Numbered from the stretch's first letter, positions 55,005-63,594 are shown. The stretch is 64,000 nucleotides of DNA from Kitasatospora sp. SUK 42 (GCF_015776785.2 NZ_LFMD02000003.1:1334330-1398329), one strand, 5' to 3'. Notes: generated by a model not told the origin, from the sequence alone. Made by a program: numbers and translations.

Positions 55005-55988
55005 TTACGCGACCAGCTCGCCGAACGCCCGGACGGTGTCGCCCGACTTGTTCAGGTGCTCGTCCTCGCGCAGCCGGCGCAGCGCGCGCCAGATGCTGCT
55101 CTTGACCGTGCCGACGCTGATCCCCAGCACGTCGGCGATCTCCGGGTCGGTCTTGCCCTCGTAGTACCGCAGCACCAGCATGGTCCGCTGGTTCTCCGGC
55201 AGCTTCGCCAACGCCTGCCAGAGCACGGTGCGCAGCTCGGTGCCGCCCATCGCGTCGGTGTCGCCGGCCGTCTCCGGCAGCTCCTCGGTCGGGTACTCGT
55301 TGACCTTGCGGCGCCGCCAGGCGGAGATGTGCAGGTTGGTCATGGTGCGGCGCAGGTACCCGCCGACCGCGGCCTTGTCGGTGATCCGGCCCCAGGCCCG
55401 GTAGGTGCTGAAGAGCGCGCTCTGCAGCAGGTCCTCGGCCTCGTAGCGGTCACCGGTGAGGTGGTACGCCGTGGCGTACAGGGAGGCGCGGCGCTCGCGC
55501 ACGTACGCGGTGAACTCCGTGATGTGGTCCTCCGCGACGGCCGGGTGCTCCCCCTGCGCGTCCCCCTGTCCCGCCTCGGTGGTGCGGGCCGGTGCGGGGT
55601 TCAGCCGCAGCAGCGTCGCACCGGCGGCCTCGCGGCCGGCCGGCTCCCCCGAGCCGACCGTCCGCAGGCCGTTCCCCCGCGTTCCCCCGTTGCCCCCCAG
55701 GGCGTCCTTGCCCTCACCGCGGACGGGGAGGATCCCCCGCAGCGTGAGGGTGTTGGCGGAGTCGACCGCACTCCCCAGTCGGCCGATCCCGTACAGCTCC
55801 CCCGTCCTGCCGCCGCCGCTCACCCGGCGGGCGACAGGGTTTCCACCGGTGCTGTGCGCGCACCCCCGTACGGTCACGGCACCGGAGCTCTCCTCGGTCC
55901 TGGCCTCGCGCCGGGCCAGGTGGGCGGCGGCTGATGAACGCGCGGTGCGGACAGCCGGGTTGGTCCGGGTCTGAAGCGTGGCGTTCAT
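55005..55988 (-). CDS. sigQ: ECF-type RNA polymerase sigma factor SigQ
   Basis: A 327-residue sigma factor divergent from afsQ1, the place of sigQ in S. coelicolor, where AfsQ1 activates it. Region 2 lies at about 155-225 (FTAYVRERRASLYATAYHLT, EAEDLLQSALFSTYRAW) and region 4 at about 250-310 (LAKLPENQRTMLVLRYYEGK, EIADVLGISVGTVKSSIWRA). About 150 residues of Gly/Ala/Arg-rich sequence precede region 2, which is unusual. ATG 55988 has AGGGGG 7 bases upstream, supporting the long form. It acts in antibiotic and nutrient-stress responses by homology. Confidence 0.9.
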   Translation of the reverse strand: MNATLQTRTNPAVRTARSSAAAHLARREARTEESSGAVTVRGCAHSTGGNPVARRVSGGGRTGELYGIGRLGSAVDSANTLTLRGILPVRGEGKDALGGNGGTRGNGLRTVGSGEPAGREAAGATLLRLNPAPARTTEAGQGDAQGEHPAVAEDHITEFTAYVRERRASLYATAYHLTGDRYEAEDLLQSALFSTYRAWGRITDKAAVGGYLRRTMTNLHISAWRRRKVNEYPTEELPETAGDTDAMGGTELRTVLWQALAKLPENQRTMLVLRYYEGKTDPEIADVLGISVGTVKSSIWRALRRLREDEHLNKSGDTVRAFGELVA

Positions 55989-56113
55989 CGTGCGCCCCCT
56001 GGGTCGGTACGAGCGGTTCCTGTTGCCGCCCTCCAGCCGGGCCGGGTGGCCCGCTGTCCTGCGGCGACATGGAAAATCCTGCCCGGCGGTTGTGATGGCG
56101 CTGTCCGCCGACT

Positions 56114-56129
56114 GTCACAGGGGTGTCAC
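56114..56129. promoter_or_regulatory. AfsQ1-type direct repeat in the sigQ-afsQ1 intergenic region
   Basis: GTCAC (56114-56118), six bases, then GTCAC (56125-56129). This fits the GTnAC-n6-GTnAC consensus reported for AfsQ1. It lies 126 bases before sigQ and 130 before afsQ1, consistent with control of both. Confidence 0.75.
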
Positions 56130-56258
56130 AGCGGCGGGTCCTTCGGCCCGGTCCGCCTCCCGCCGTTCCGGACGCCGGGGGCGGTCCTTCCGGTTCCCGT
56201 ACGGAAGGTGATCGGTCCGGGGGATGATTCGACGCTTCCGGTGGGCCAAAATGGGGCC

Positions 56259-56939
56259 GTGCCTTTCCTCCTACTGATCGAGGACGACGACGCCATCCGG
56301 ACCGGCCTCGAACTCGCCCTCACCCGCCAGGGCCACCGCGTGGCCACCGCCGCCTCCGGCGAGGACGGTCTGAGGCTCTTCAAGGAGCAGCGGCCCGACC
56401 TGATCGTGCTGGACGTGATGCTGCCCGGAATCGACGGCTTCGAGGTGTGCCGTCGGATCCGCCGCACCGACCAGCTGCCGATCATCCTGCTCACCGCCCG
56501 CTCGGACGACATCGACGTGGTGGTGGGCCTGGAGTCCGGCGCGGACGACTACGTGGTGAAGCCGGTGCAGCCGCGCGTCCTGGATGCCCGGATCCGGGCC
56601 GTGCTGCGGCGCGGCGAGCGGGAGAGCTCGGACTCCTCCGCGTACGGCAGCGTGGTGATCGACCGGGCGGCGATGACCGTCACCAAGGACGGGCAGGACC
56701 TCCAGCTCACCCCGACCGAGCTGCGGCTGCTGCTGGAGCTCAGCCGCCGCCCCGGGCAGGCGCTCTCCCGCCAGCAGCTGCTGCGGCTGGTCTGGGAGCA
56801 CGACTACCTGGGCGACTCCCGGCTGGTGGACGCCTGCGTGCAGCGGCTGCGGGCCAAGGTCGAGGACGTGCCGTCCGCGCCGACGCTGATCCGCACCGTG
56901 CGCGGCGTGGGCTACCGGCTGGACCCGCCGGCGGCCTGA
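56259..56939 (+). CDS. afsQ1: response regulator AfsQ1
   Basis: A 226-residue OmpR-type regulator, nearly the length of S. coelicolor AfsQ1 (225). The receiver has an acidic pocket IEDDD, phosphorylation site Asp52 in IVLDVMLPGIDG and Lys in VVKPVQP (a Pro-Val variant of the usual KPF). The winged helix ends VRGVGYRLDPP. GTG 56259 is the start. AfsQ1 controls antibiotic, nitrogen and carbon genes. The kinase AfsQ2 follows 52 bases later, and sigQ is divergent. Confidence 0.95.
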   Translation: MPFLLLIEDDDAIRTGLELALTRQGHRVATAASGEDGLRLFKEQRPDLIVLDVMLPGIDGFEVCRRIRRTDQLPIILLTARSDDIDVVVGLESGADDYVVKPVQPRVLDARIRAVLRRGERESSDSSAYGSVVIDRAAMTVTKDGQDLQLTPTELRLLLELSRRPGQALSRQQLLRLVWEHDYLGDSRLVDACVQRLRAKVEDVPSAPTLIRTVRGVGYRLDPPAA

Positions 56940-56991
56940 CCGCGCACCCCGGCACCCGGCATCCTGAACTCCCGTACGACGACAGGCTCTT

Positions 56992-58536
56992 GTGACTGAC
57001 CATCAGCAGACTGCCCTGCGGTTCCCGGCGGGCGAGTGGCGGAAGCTGCGCTCCCTGCGGGTGCGGCTGATCGCGGTGTTCGCGGCGGTCGCGCTGCTCG
57101 CCGCCGTCTCGGCCTCCGGCATCGCGTACTGGCTGAACCGCGACGCGGTGCTCAAGCGCGCCCAGGACACCGCGCTGAACGACTTCCGGGTCTCGCTCAG
57201 CCGCAACGTCTCCGACCTGCCGCTGAACGCCAGTTGCCCGGACCTCGCCGCACTGGCCTCCAACGTGGCCAGCTCCGGCCTGACCTACGACGTGGTGGTG
57301 GTCGACTCGGCGCACCCGGAGTGCTCGGCCTCCTCCGACCCGACGCACTTCACGCTGGCCGACGTCCCGCAGGCGCTGCGGACCACCGTCGCCAAGCCGC
57401 GCGAGGTCACCGAGAGCAACCCGTACCCGTACCACCTGTACTGGCAGCGGCAGAACCTGGAGGGCCACCCGTTCGTGATCGGCGGCACCAAGGTGGTGCC
57501 GAACGGCCCGACGGCGTTCATGTTCAAGTCGCTGGAGAACGAGCGGGCCGACCTCAACACCCTGGGCTGGTCGCTGGCGATCGCGACGCTGCTCGCGCTG
57601 ATCGGCTCGGCGCTGCTCGCCCAGGCCGCCTCGGCGACGGTGCTGCGGCCGGTCAAGCGGCTCGGCGAGGCCGCCCGGCGGCTCGGCCAGGGGCACCTGG
57701 ACACCCGGCTGGAGGTCGAGGGTTCGGACGAACTCGCCGACCTGGCACGGACCTTCAACCGGGCCGCGGAGTCGCTGCACGAGCAGGTCGAGGAGCTGAG
57801 CGCGCGCGAGGCACAGAGCCGGCGGTTCGTCGCCGACATGTCGCACGAGCTGCGCACCCCGCTGACCGCGATGACCGCCGTGACCGACATCCTGGAGGAC
57901 GAGGCGGAGTCGCTGGACCCGATGATCGAGCCGGCCGTGCGGATCGTGGTGAGCGAGACCCGGCGGCTGTCCGACCTGGTGGAGAACCTGATGGAGGTGA
58001 CCCGCTTCGACGCGGGCACCGCCAAGCTGGTCGCCGACGAGATGGACATCTCCGACCTGATCATGTCCTGCATCGACGGCCGGGCCTGGTACGACGCGGT
58101 CGAACTGGACGCCCCGCGCGGCATCCTGGCCGTGGTCGACCCGCGCCGGCTCGACGTGGTCTTCGCCAACCTGATCGGCAACGCGCTCAAGCACGGCGGT
58201 TCGCCGGTGCGGGTCAAGGTCCGGCAGACCGAGGACTCGGTCGTGGTCGAGGTCTCCGACAGCGGCCTCGGCATCCCGGAGGACGTGCTGCCGCACGTCT
58301 TCGACCGCTTCTACAAGGCCGACCGGGGGCGCGCCCGCTCGGAGGGCAGCGGGCTGGGACTGTCGATCGCGATGGCCAACGCCCAGATCCACGGGGGGAC
58401 GATCACAGCGGCGAACGGGGAGGTCGGCGCGGTGTTCACACTGACGCTGCCGTTGACCCCGCCGCCTCCGCCGTCCGCGGACGGGGCCCAGAACGGCCCC
58501 GCCGGCGGCGCAGCCCAGGACAAGGACGCCACGTGA
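56992..58536 (+). CDS. afsQ2: sensor histidine kinase AfsQ2
   Basis: A 514-residue membrane kinase. Membrane segments are at about 24-46 and 192-213 with an extracellular sensor domain between; it holds two Cys (in NASCPD and HPECSA) that could form a disulfide. A HAMP region and the H-box ADMSHELRTPLTAMTA follow, then N-box NLIGNALKHG, G1 DSGLGIPEDV, F-box FDRFYKAD and G2 GSGLGLSIAM. GTG 56992 is the start. The stop overlaps the lipoprotein GTG by 4 bases, so the sensor and lipoprotein are coupled. Confidence 0.94.
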   Translation: MTDHQQTALRFPAGEWRKLRSLRVRLIAVFAAVALLAAVSASGIAYWLNRDAVLKRAQDTALNDFRVSLSRNVSDLPLNASCPDLAALASNVASSGLTYDVVVVDSAHPECSASSDPTHFTLADVPQALRTTVAKPREVTESNPYPYHLYWQRQNLEGHPFVIGGTKVVPNGPTAFMFKSLENERADLNTLGWSLAIATLLALIGSALLAQAASATVLRPVKRLGEAARRLGQGHLDTRLEVEGSDELADLARTFNRAAESLHEQVEELSAREAQSRRFVADMSHELRTPLTAMTAVTDILEDEAESLDPMIEPAVRIVVSETRRLSDLVENLMEVTRFDAGTAKLVADEMDISDLIMSCIDGRAWYDAVELDAPRGILAVVDPRRLDVVFANLIGNALKHGGSPVRVKVRQTEDSVVVEVSDSGLGIPEDVLPHVFDRFYKADRGRARSEGSGLGLSIAMANAQIHGGTITAANGEVGAVFTLTLPLTPPPPPSADGAQNGPAGGAAQDKDAT

Positions 58537-58862
58537 CCGCCCCCACCCGCACCACCGCCCTGCGCCGCGCCGGTGGCGTGCTGCTCCTGCTCGCGCTGGC
58601 CTCCGGCTGCGGCATCCGGCCGACCGCCGTACCCGTCGACGCCGGCGCGCCCGCCAGCCGTACGGCCTGCCCCACCGCCCCGCACATACCGACCGCCCTG
58701 GCCACGCCGCCCGGCCCGGCACCCGCCGCCACGGCGGCCCGCGGCTCGGCCAGGGCCAGCGCGAGCCCGAGCCCGAGCCCCTCTCCCACCCCGGTGACGC
58801 CCGGCTCGCCGCCGCCGGACAACGTGTTCAGCGCCGTGCCGACGGCCTCGCCGTGTAGATGA
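58533..58862 (+). CDS. small Pro/Ser-rich lipoprotein of the afsQ operon
   Basis: A 109-residue lipoprotein. The signal peptide has Arg residues, a Leu-rich core and a lipobox ending LASGC, so Cys26 would be lipidated. The mature part is mainly Ala, Pro and Ser with repeats such as SASPSPSPSPTP and ends SAVPTASPCR. It overlaps afsQ2 by 4 bases, as in S. coelicolor where a lipoprotein gene follows the kinase. It may modulate AfsQ2 sensing at the membrane, which is inference. Confidence 0.85.
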   Translation: MTAPTRTTALRRAGGVLLLLALASGCGIRPTAVPVDAGAPASRTACPTAPHIPTALATPPGPAPAATAARGSARASASPSPSPSPTPVTPGSPPPDNVFSAVPTASPCR

Positions 58863-59551
58863 GCGGGGGCGCGTTCGGGAATGTTCACGCCCGGCGTGGA
58901 ACCACCGCGCCGCCGGCTCACGTCCTTCCCCCCGTGCAGCGAGATGGCACCAGGACACGCGACCAGCGTTCCGGCGCACGGACCGAAACGAGGCCGGCGG
59001 CGGCCGTCCACCGTCCCCTCCGCCTTGCCGGGCTGACGGGCCTGGCCCTCCACCTGGCGCTGGCACTCTGGCTGGTGCTCAGACCGCTGCCGGTGGCCTG
59101 GGTGTACGACGCCAACCTGACCCCGTTGGCCTCGCTCCGCTCCTCCTCCGCCTGGCAGGTGGTCGGCGAACTCCTGCTGCTCGCCCCGCTCGGGGTCCTG
59201 CTCCCGCTGGCCGGCGGCCGGATCCGCGCCCCCTGGCTGCCGTCCTTCCTGCGCACCACCGGCGTCTCCGCCCTGCTGGCGACCGGCCTGGAGTTCCTCT
59301 CCTCCTGGACGCCCGGGCACGTCCTCAACGTGGACCACATCCTGCTCGCCGTGATCGGCGTGGTGGTCACCCACCTCGCCCTCGTCCCCGGCCTGCGCCG
59401 CCTGCTGCGGGACCGCCGGCCGGGGCTCCGGGCGCCGCGGGTGAAGGTCCTGGCCGTCCCGACGATGCCCGCCGCCGTCACCCCGACGGTGACGGTCGCG
59501 CCCGCCGCCCGGCCCCGCGCCTACGCGGAGCCGACCCCGCCGGCCCGCTAG
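58859..59551 (+). CDS. VanZ-like membrane protein
   Basis: A 230-residue protein whose ATG overlaps the lipoprotein stop by 4 bases. About 60 basic polar residues come first; then four hydrophobic segments (LAGLTGLALHLALALWLVLR, VVGELLLLAPLGVLLPLAGG, VSALLATGLEFLSS, HILLAVIGVVVTHLAL) with the VanZ pattern NLTPLASLRSSS...N/E...E(F)LSS. VanZ relatives give low-level teicoplanin resistance in enterococci; here the role is unknown. The true start may be internal. The stop codon is the first base triplet of the inverted-repeat element. Confidence 0.8.
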   Translation: MSGGAFGNVHARRGTTAPPAHVLPPVQRDGTRTRDQRSGARTETRPAAAVHRPLRLAGLTGLALHLALALWLVLRPLPVAWVYDANLTPLASLRSSSAWQVVGELLLLAPLGVLLPLAGGRIRAPWLPSFLRTTGVSALLATGLEFLSSWTPGHVLNVDHILLAVIGVVVTHLALVPGLRRLLRDRRPGLRAPRVKVLAVPTMPAAVTPTVTVAPAARPRAYAEPTPPAR

Positions 59552-59654
59552 GGGCGTGTCCTGCGGATCCTCGCCGAGGGTCCGCCGCGCTCCCCCAGGG
59601 CACGCTCCCCAACGCCGCGACGCTCCCCCGACAAGACCCACAGGACACGCCCTA
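59549..59654. mobile_element. MITE-like element with short terminal inverted repeats
   Basis: A 106-bp noncoding unit. The left end TAGGGGCGTGTCCTG and the inverted right end TAGGGCGTGTCCTGTGGG share GGGCGTGTCCTG. The outermost TAG of each end serves as the stop codon of the flanking convergent genes (VanZ on plus, PhzF on minus). It has no gene. It may be a miniature transposable element, or a fancy bidirectional terminator. No target duplication is obvious. Confidence 0.55.
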
Positions 59655-60299
59655 AGCCCCGGCGCGCACCACCCGGCCGCCGACCTCGACCAGCCCGTCC
59701 GGGCGCAGCCCGGTCGCCAGGCGCGAGCCCCGGCCCTGGGTGATGGTCAGCGCCCGCCCGAGCCGGGCGGTCAGCAGCAGGGCGGCCGCGCCCGTCGCCT
59801 CGTCCTCGTCGATCCCGTCGCCCCGGCCGGGGAAGGCCCGCGCCCGGACCGTACCGGCCGCCTCGTCCTGCCAGGCCCAGGCGTAGATCCACTCCCCCGG
59901 CGGCGGCACCTCCAGCCCGTCCACCTCGGCCGCCGAGCCGTACTGCCGCAGGGTACGCGGCGGGGCCCACTCGGGCCGGGCCGCGATCAGGGTCTCCCCG
60001 CCCTCCCGCCGCACGGCCACCACCCCGGCGGGGGTGACCAGCCGGTCCGTCCCGAGCAGCCAGGCGGCGCCCACGCAGGGGTGGCCGGCGAAGGGCAGGC
60101 GCAGCGTCGGGGTGTAGATGTCGATCTCCCCGCGCTCCGGGTCGTCGACGAACACCGTCTCGCTGAAGCCGAGCCGGCGGGCGAGGGCCTGCCGGTCCGC
60201 CCGCTCCGGCACGGCGGCTCCGTCGCGCACCACGCCCAACGCGTTGCCGAACTCGCCGTCGCGGCCGCAAAAGACCCGCAGCACCTCATAGTCAGTCAT
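59652..60299 (-). CDS. PhzF-family isomerase-like protein
   Basis: A 215-residue PhzF/YddE-type protein, related to diaminopimelate epimerase. FGNALGVV, the catalytic Glu in LGFSETVFV and LPFAGHPCVGAAWLLG mark the N-terminal half; DEATGAAALLL marks the second. It is shorter than PhzF proper (about 280 residues). ATG 60299 follows GAGGTGGG. It is not in a phenazine cluster, so its substrate is unknown. The final codon is provided by the inverted-repeat element. Confidence 0.88.
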   Translation of the reverse strand: MTDYEVLRVFCGRDGEFGNALGVVRDGAAVPERADRQALARRLGFSETVFVDDPERGEIDIYTPTLRLPFAGHPCVGAAWLLGTDRLVTPAGVVAVRREGGETLIAARPEWAPPRTLRQYGSAAEVDGLEVPPPGEWIYAWAWQDEAAGTVRARAFPGRGDGIDEDEATGAAALLLTARLGRALTITQGRGSRLATGLRPDGLVEVGGRVVRAGA

Positions 60300-60454
60300 T
60301 TCCCACCTCGTCAATTCCCGTTCCGGCGCCGCTGCGGCACAGCGCAATGACACCGTGATGAAAAGGCGGCGACGGATGTCGGCCCCCTCCAGTACTGTGC
60401 GCTCTCGTCCCCGAACGGTTCCGCCGTTTTTCCTCCTCCCCCGGGAAACCCGCC

Positions 60455-60997
60455 TTGAACAATCTCGACTTCAGTGCCGAGCCGCTCTTCTCCTGGTACG
60501 TCGTGCTGCTCGCGGTCAGCGGTGCCATCATGCTGGTCCTCGGCGCCGTCAGCGGCGGGCTCACGGTGGGCCTGCGGGTCGTCAACGTGCTCGTCGGCCT
60601 CGCGTTCCTGGGGTACGGCTACTACCTGGCGTTCGTGTTCGAGGGTGGCACCTACTACATCGTCTACAAGCTGTTCATCCTGCCGGTCGCGATGATCGTC
60701 TACTCGGTGAAGACGCTCGTCGAGCGCAGCAACGCGAAGAAGCGGCCGAACCCGCTGACCTCGCCGTACATGGCCACCGCGCCGTACGACCCGAACGCCC
60801 GGCAGGCTCCGTACAACCCGAACGCGCCGTACAACCCGAACGCGCCGTACAACCCGAACGCGCCGTACAACCCGAACGCGCCGCAGGGTGCCTCGCCGCA
60901 CCAGCCGGGCGTCGCCGCCCAGCCGGTGGCGGACAACCCGTACGCCCAGCCCGTGCCGCCGGCCCAGCCCGGCCAGCCGCAGCACCCGGCCGGCTGA
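60455..60997 (+). CDS. membrane protein with C-terminal YNPNAP repeats
   Basis: A 180-residue protein with three hydrophobic segments in its first 100 residues (about 13-33, 41-62, 68-85) and a cytoplasmic or exposed Pro/Asn-rich tail. The tail holds four YNPNAP units plus a related YDPNAR, then Ala/Gln/Pro-rich sequence. TTG 60455 (NNLDFSAEPLFSWYVVLLAV) is the likely start. Function unknown. The tail could be a flexible protein-interaction arm. Confidence 0.75.
   Translation: MNNLDFSAEPLFSWYVVLLAVSGAIMLVLGAVSGGLTVGLRVVNVLVGLAFLGYGYYLAFVFEGGTYYIVYKLFILPVAMIVYSVKTLVERSNAKKRPNPLTSPYMATAPYDPNARQAPYNPNAPYNPNAPYNPNAPYNPNAPQGASPHQPGVAAQPVADNPYAQPVPPAQPGQPQHPAG
60812..60883 (+). repeat. four perfect 18-bp tandem repeats in a coding region
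   Basis: The unit TACAACCCGAACGCGCCG occurs four times in a row in frame and encodes YNPNAP. A diverged copy precedes it. Exact DNA identity suggests recent slippage or expansion. Confidence 0.9.
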
Positions 60998-61015
60998 TCC
61001 CGCCCCGCGGAAGCC

Positions 61016-61064
61016 GGAAGGCCCGCCCGTCACCCGCCGCGAAGCGGGGACGGGCGGGCCTTCC
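61016..61064 (+). terminator. large hairpin after the YNPNAP protein gene
   Basis: A 16-bp perfect outer stem (61016-61031 / 61049-61064) encloses a smaller 5-bp hairpin (61033-61037 / 61044-61048). It starts 18 bases after the stop. Confidence 0.85.
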
Positions 61065-61562
61065 GCCGTTCCCGGCCAGTTCCCGGCGCCGCCTTGCACG
61101 CGCCTGCGGCGGCCAGACCGGAGGACGGCGTGGCGGCGGTGGCGGCGGCCGGGAAACCGCGGCGCCGATTACGCGACTTCAACCTCACGAGAGAATTCGG
61201 ACAGAACCCGTCAAAACGTGAGATCGCAGGTGCGGGAGCCCATTCCACGGCAGGTATCGCGCCGATGCTTCGCCCCCCCGACGAATAGCAACCGTCCGCA
61301 TCCCGCCGAGCGGGATCCACCCCTCCACGGTGAATTCCTGGAATTCCGGACCGGCTTTCGGTCTCGCTTTCGGCCCGGCCGCACGGGACGTTCGTCCTCA
61401 GGGGCATCCCCGAGACGGACCCCTAGTCGGGCCTACGCCTTCCCGGTGACCTTCCGGGGTCGCGAATCGCCTGGTGGGCGGAGGTTTCCGGGCCGCCGGC
61501 GGCGGAGGATGGAAGTACACCCGCCGGACCGACCGGACCGGGCCTCCACTCAGGGAGAAAGC
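61065..61562. other. about 500-bp noncoding region before the PspC gene
   Basis: No convincing gene. The stretch 61180-61340 is less GC-rich than its surroundings. Two close GAATTC sites flank CTG (61332-61346) making a short GAATTCCTGGAATTC palindrome. It is long for a promoter of a 61-residue protein and could hide a small RNA, but I see no diagnostic structure. Confidence 0.4.
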
Positions 61563-61748
61563 ATGAGCGCCCGCCTCGCCCGCCCCCGTCACAACCGCGT
61601 CATCGCCGGTGTCTGCGCCGGGATCGCCGAGCGCTTCGGCCTGACCGCGTGGACCGTCCGACTGATCTTCCTGCTCTCCTGCCTGCTGCCCGGCCCGCAG
61701 TTCCTGATCTACCTCGCGCTGTGGGTGCTCCTCCCCCAGGAGCCGTGA
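61563..61748 (+). CDS. PspC-domain membrane protein
   Basis: A 61-residue single-domain PspC protein: RPRHNRVIAGVCAGIAERFG, then LTAWTVRLIFLLSCLLPG and LIYLALWVLLPQE. PspC proteins sit in the cytoplasmic membrane and in other bacteria take part in envelope-stress signalling; the stand-alone form is common in Streptomyces. AGGGAGAAAG precedes ATG 61563. Family assignment is safe, role here unknown. Confidence 0.88.
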   Translation: MSARLARPRHNRVIAGVCAGIAERFGLTAWTVRLIFLLSCLLPGPQFLIYLALWVLLPQEP

Positions 61749-61770
61749 TGCCGCACGGGCGGGGCATGGC

Positions 61771-61815
61771 GACGGGCCGTCCGCCCCGGGGTCTCTCCGG
61801 GGCGGACGGCCCGTC
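61771..61815. terminator. strong bidirectional hairpin after pspC
   Basis: A perfect 19-bp stem (61771-61789 / 61797-61815) with a 7-base loop separates the PspC gene from the convergent secreted-protein gene. Confidence 0.85.
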
Positions 61816-61843
61816 GTCGTACCGGTGGCCGCAGCCGGCCGGA

Positions 61844-62209
61844 TCAGCCCAGCGGCAGGCCGGGCAGGAGGCCGGCCAGCCCACCGATCGGGGTCTTGTC
61901 CAGGCCGGGGACGGACGGGACGGCGCCGCGCTGCTCGGTGACACCGGCGATCGGGGTGGCGTCGGCGGGCGCGGCGCGGCCGACGGTCGGGGCGAGCGCG
62001 CCGAGCGCGCTGGTGACCTTGTCGCCGCCGGGCAGCTTGGCGGCGGCTTCGGTGACCGCGCCGGTCACCGCGGGGTTCGTCACCGCGCCGGTGGGCAGTC
62101 CGAGGCCGCCGGCCGCCTGACCGTCTGCCGCGGAGGCGGTGCCGGCGCCGATCGCCGCGATGGCGATGCCGAGCGCCGCGGTGCCGGCGGCCTTGAGAGC
62201 CTGCTTCAT
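61844..62209 (-). CDS. small secreted Ala/Gly-rich protein
   Basis: A 121-residue exported protein. A signal peptide (MKQALKAAGTAALGIAIAAI, then GAGTASAADG) is cleaved after ASA. The mature chain is low-complexity, with GGLGLPTGAV, TNPAVTGAVTEAA and a C-terminal GGLAGLLPGLPLG. No Cys is present. Proteins like this are abundant in Streptomyces exteriors. ATG 62209 has AAGGGACGAACC upstream. Function unknown. Confidence 0.8.
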   Translation of the reverse strand: MKQALKAAGTAALGIAIAAIGAGTASAADGQAAGGLGLPTGAVTNPAVTGAVTEAAAKLPGGDKVTSALGALAPTVGRAAPADATPIAGVTEQRGAVPSVPGLDKTPIGGLAGLLPGLPLG

Positions 62210-62436
62210 GGTTCGTCCCTTGGGTCGTCGTCGGTGGCCGACATCGCACGCGGGATCGGCGGACGGGCGACCGCCGCCACGGCCTGTCAGCTATGACTGG
62301 CACACCGTAGTGACAGGGCCGCGCGAGAACCAAAGGGCGTTCACTCACCCGAGTGAGTAGTCGGATGAACACCAACTCCCTTGACGGAAAAGGGCGTTCA
62401 CCCGACCAGCAGGACCGGCGAACCGATTGGAACGGC

Positions 62437-63594
62437 TCAGTTCGCGCCGGTGCCCGCGCTGAACAGCCACTCCGCCTTGAGCTCGGCGTAGCCCGGCTTG
62501 ATCACGTCGCTGATCATCGCCAGCCGCTCGTCGAAGGGCAGGAACGCGGACTTCATCGCGTTCACCGTGAACCACTCCATGTCCCCCAGCGTGTAGCCGA
62601 AGGCGTCCACCAGGTGCCCGAACTCCTGGCTCATGCTGGTGCCGCTCATCAGCCGGTTGTCGGTGTTCACGGTGACCCGGAACTTCAGCCGGCTGAGCAG
62701 CCCGATCGGGTGCTCGGCGTACGAAGTGGCCGCCGCCGTCTGCAGGTTGGAGGTCGGGCACATCTCCAGCGGGATGCGCTTGTCGCGCACGTACGCGGCC
62801 AGCCGGCCGAGCTCGACGCCGCCGTCCTCCTTCACCGTGATGTCGTCCACGATCCGCACGCCGTGGCCGAGCCGGTCGGCGCCGCAGCACTGCAGGGCCT
62901 CCCAGATCGACGGCAGCCCGAAGGCCTCGCCCGCGTGGATGGTGAAGTGGTTGTTCTCGCCCTTGAGGTAGTCGAAGGCGGCCTGGTGGCGGGTGGGCGG
63001 GTAGCCGGCCTCGGCGCCCGCGATGTCGAAGCCGACGACGCCCTGGTCCCGGTAGCGGTTGGCCAGTTCGGCGATCTCGGTGGAGCGGGCGGCGTGCCGC
63101 ATCGCGGTCAGCAGGGTGCCGACCCGGATCCGGTGGCCCGCCTCGCGGGCGTTGGCCTCGCCGAGGCGGAAGCCCTCCTGGACGGCCTCGACGACCTCGT
63201 CCAGGCTCAGGCCGCCCTCCAGGTGCTGCTCGGGGGCGTACCGGACCTCGGCGTACACGACGCCGTCGGCGGCCAGGTCCTCGGCGCAGTCGGCGGCGAC
63301 CTTGATCAGGGCCTCGCGGGTCTGCATGACGGCGCAGGTGTGCGCGAAGGTCTCCAGGTAGCGGACCAGCGAGCCGGAGTCGGCGGCCTCGCGGAACCAC
63401 TCGCCGAGCTCCTTGGCGTCGGTGGTCGGAAGGCCCTGGTAGCCGGTCGCGGCGGCCAGTTCGACCACGGTCTCCGGGCGCAGCCCGCCGTCGAGGTGGT
63501 CGTGCAGCAGGACCTTCGGCGCGCGGCGGATCTGGTCGGGGGTGGGAATGCGCGGGCCGGTGCCCGCGGTGGTGACGGGGATCTGCTTCTCCAT
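62437..63594 (-). CDS. add: adenosine deaminase
   Basis: A 385-residue zinc enzyme converting adenosine and deoxyadenosine to inosine and deoxyinosine, the substrates of PunA. The metal HxH is in LLHDHLDGGLRPET, the third His in FTIHAGEAFG, the catalytic His in DRLGHGVRI, the CPTSNLQTAA motif and the Asp in VTVNTDNRLMSGT. ATG 63594 lies 6 bases after a TATATT hexamer with the CTACGCGCGTAG palindrome next to it, suggesting a leaderless, regulated mRNA. Confidence 0.96.
   Translation of the reverse strand: MEKQIPVTTAGTGPRIPTPDQIRRAPKVLLHDHLDGGLRPETVVELAAATGYQGLPTTDAKELGEWFREAADSGSLVRYLETFAHTCAVMQTREALIKVAADCAEDLAADGVVYAEVRYAPEQHLEGGLSLDEVVEAVQEGFRLGEANAREAGHRIRVGTLLTAMRHAARSTEIAELANRYRDQGVVGFDIAGAEAGYPPTRHQAAFDYLKGENNHFTIHAGEAFGLPSIWEALQCCGADRLGHGVRIVDDITVKEDGGVELGRLAAYVRDKRIPLEMCPTSNLQTAAATSYAEHPIGLLSRLKFRVTVNTDNRLMSGTSMSQEFGHLVDAFGYTLGDMEWFTVNAMKSAFLPFDERLAMISDVIKPGYAELKAEWLFSAGTGAN

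Noticed and set aside
60700..60936. Reverse frame with FGLYGA repeats
   Set aside because: It is only the antisense reading of the YNPNAP repeats.
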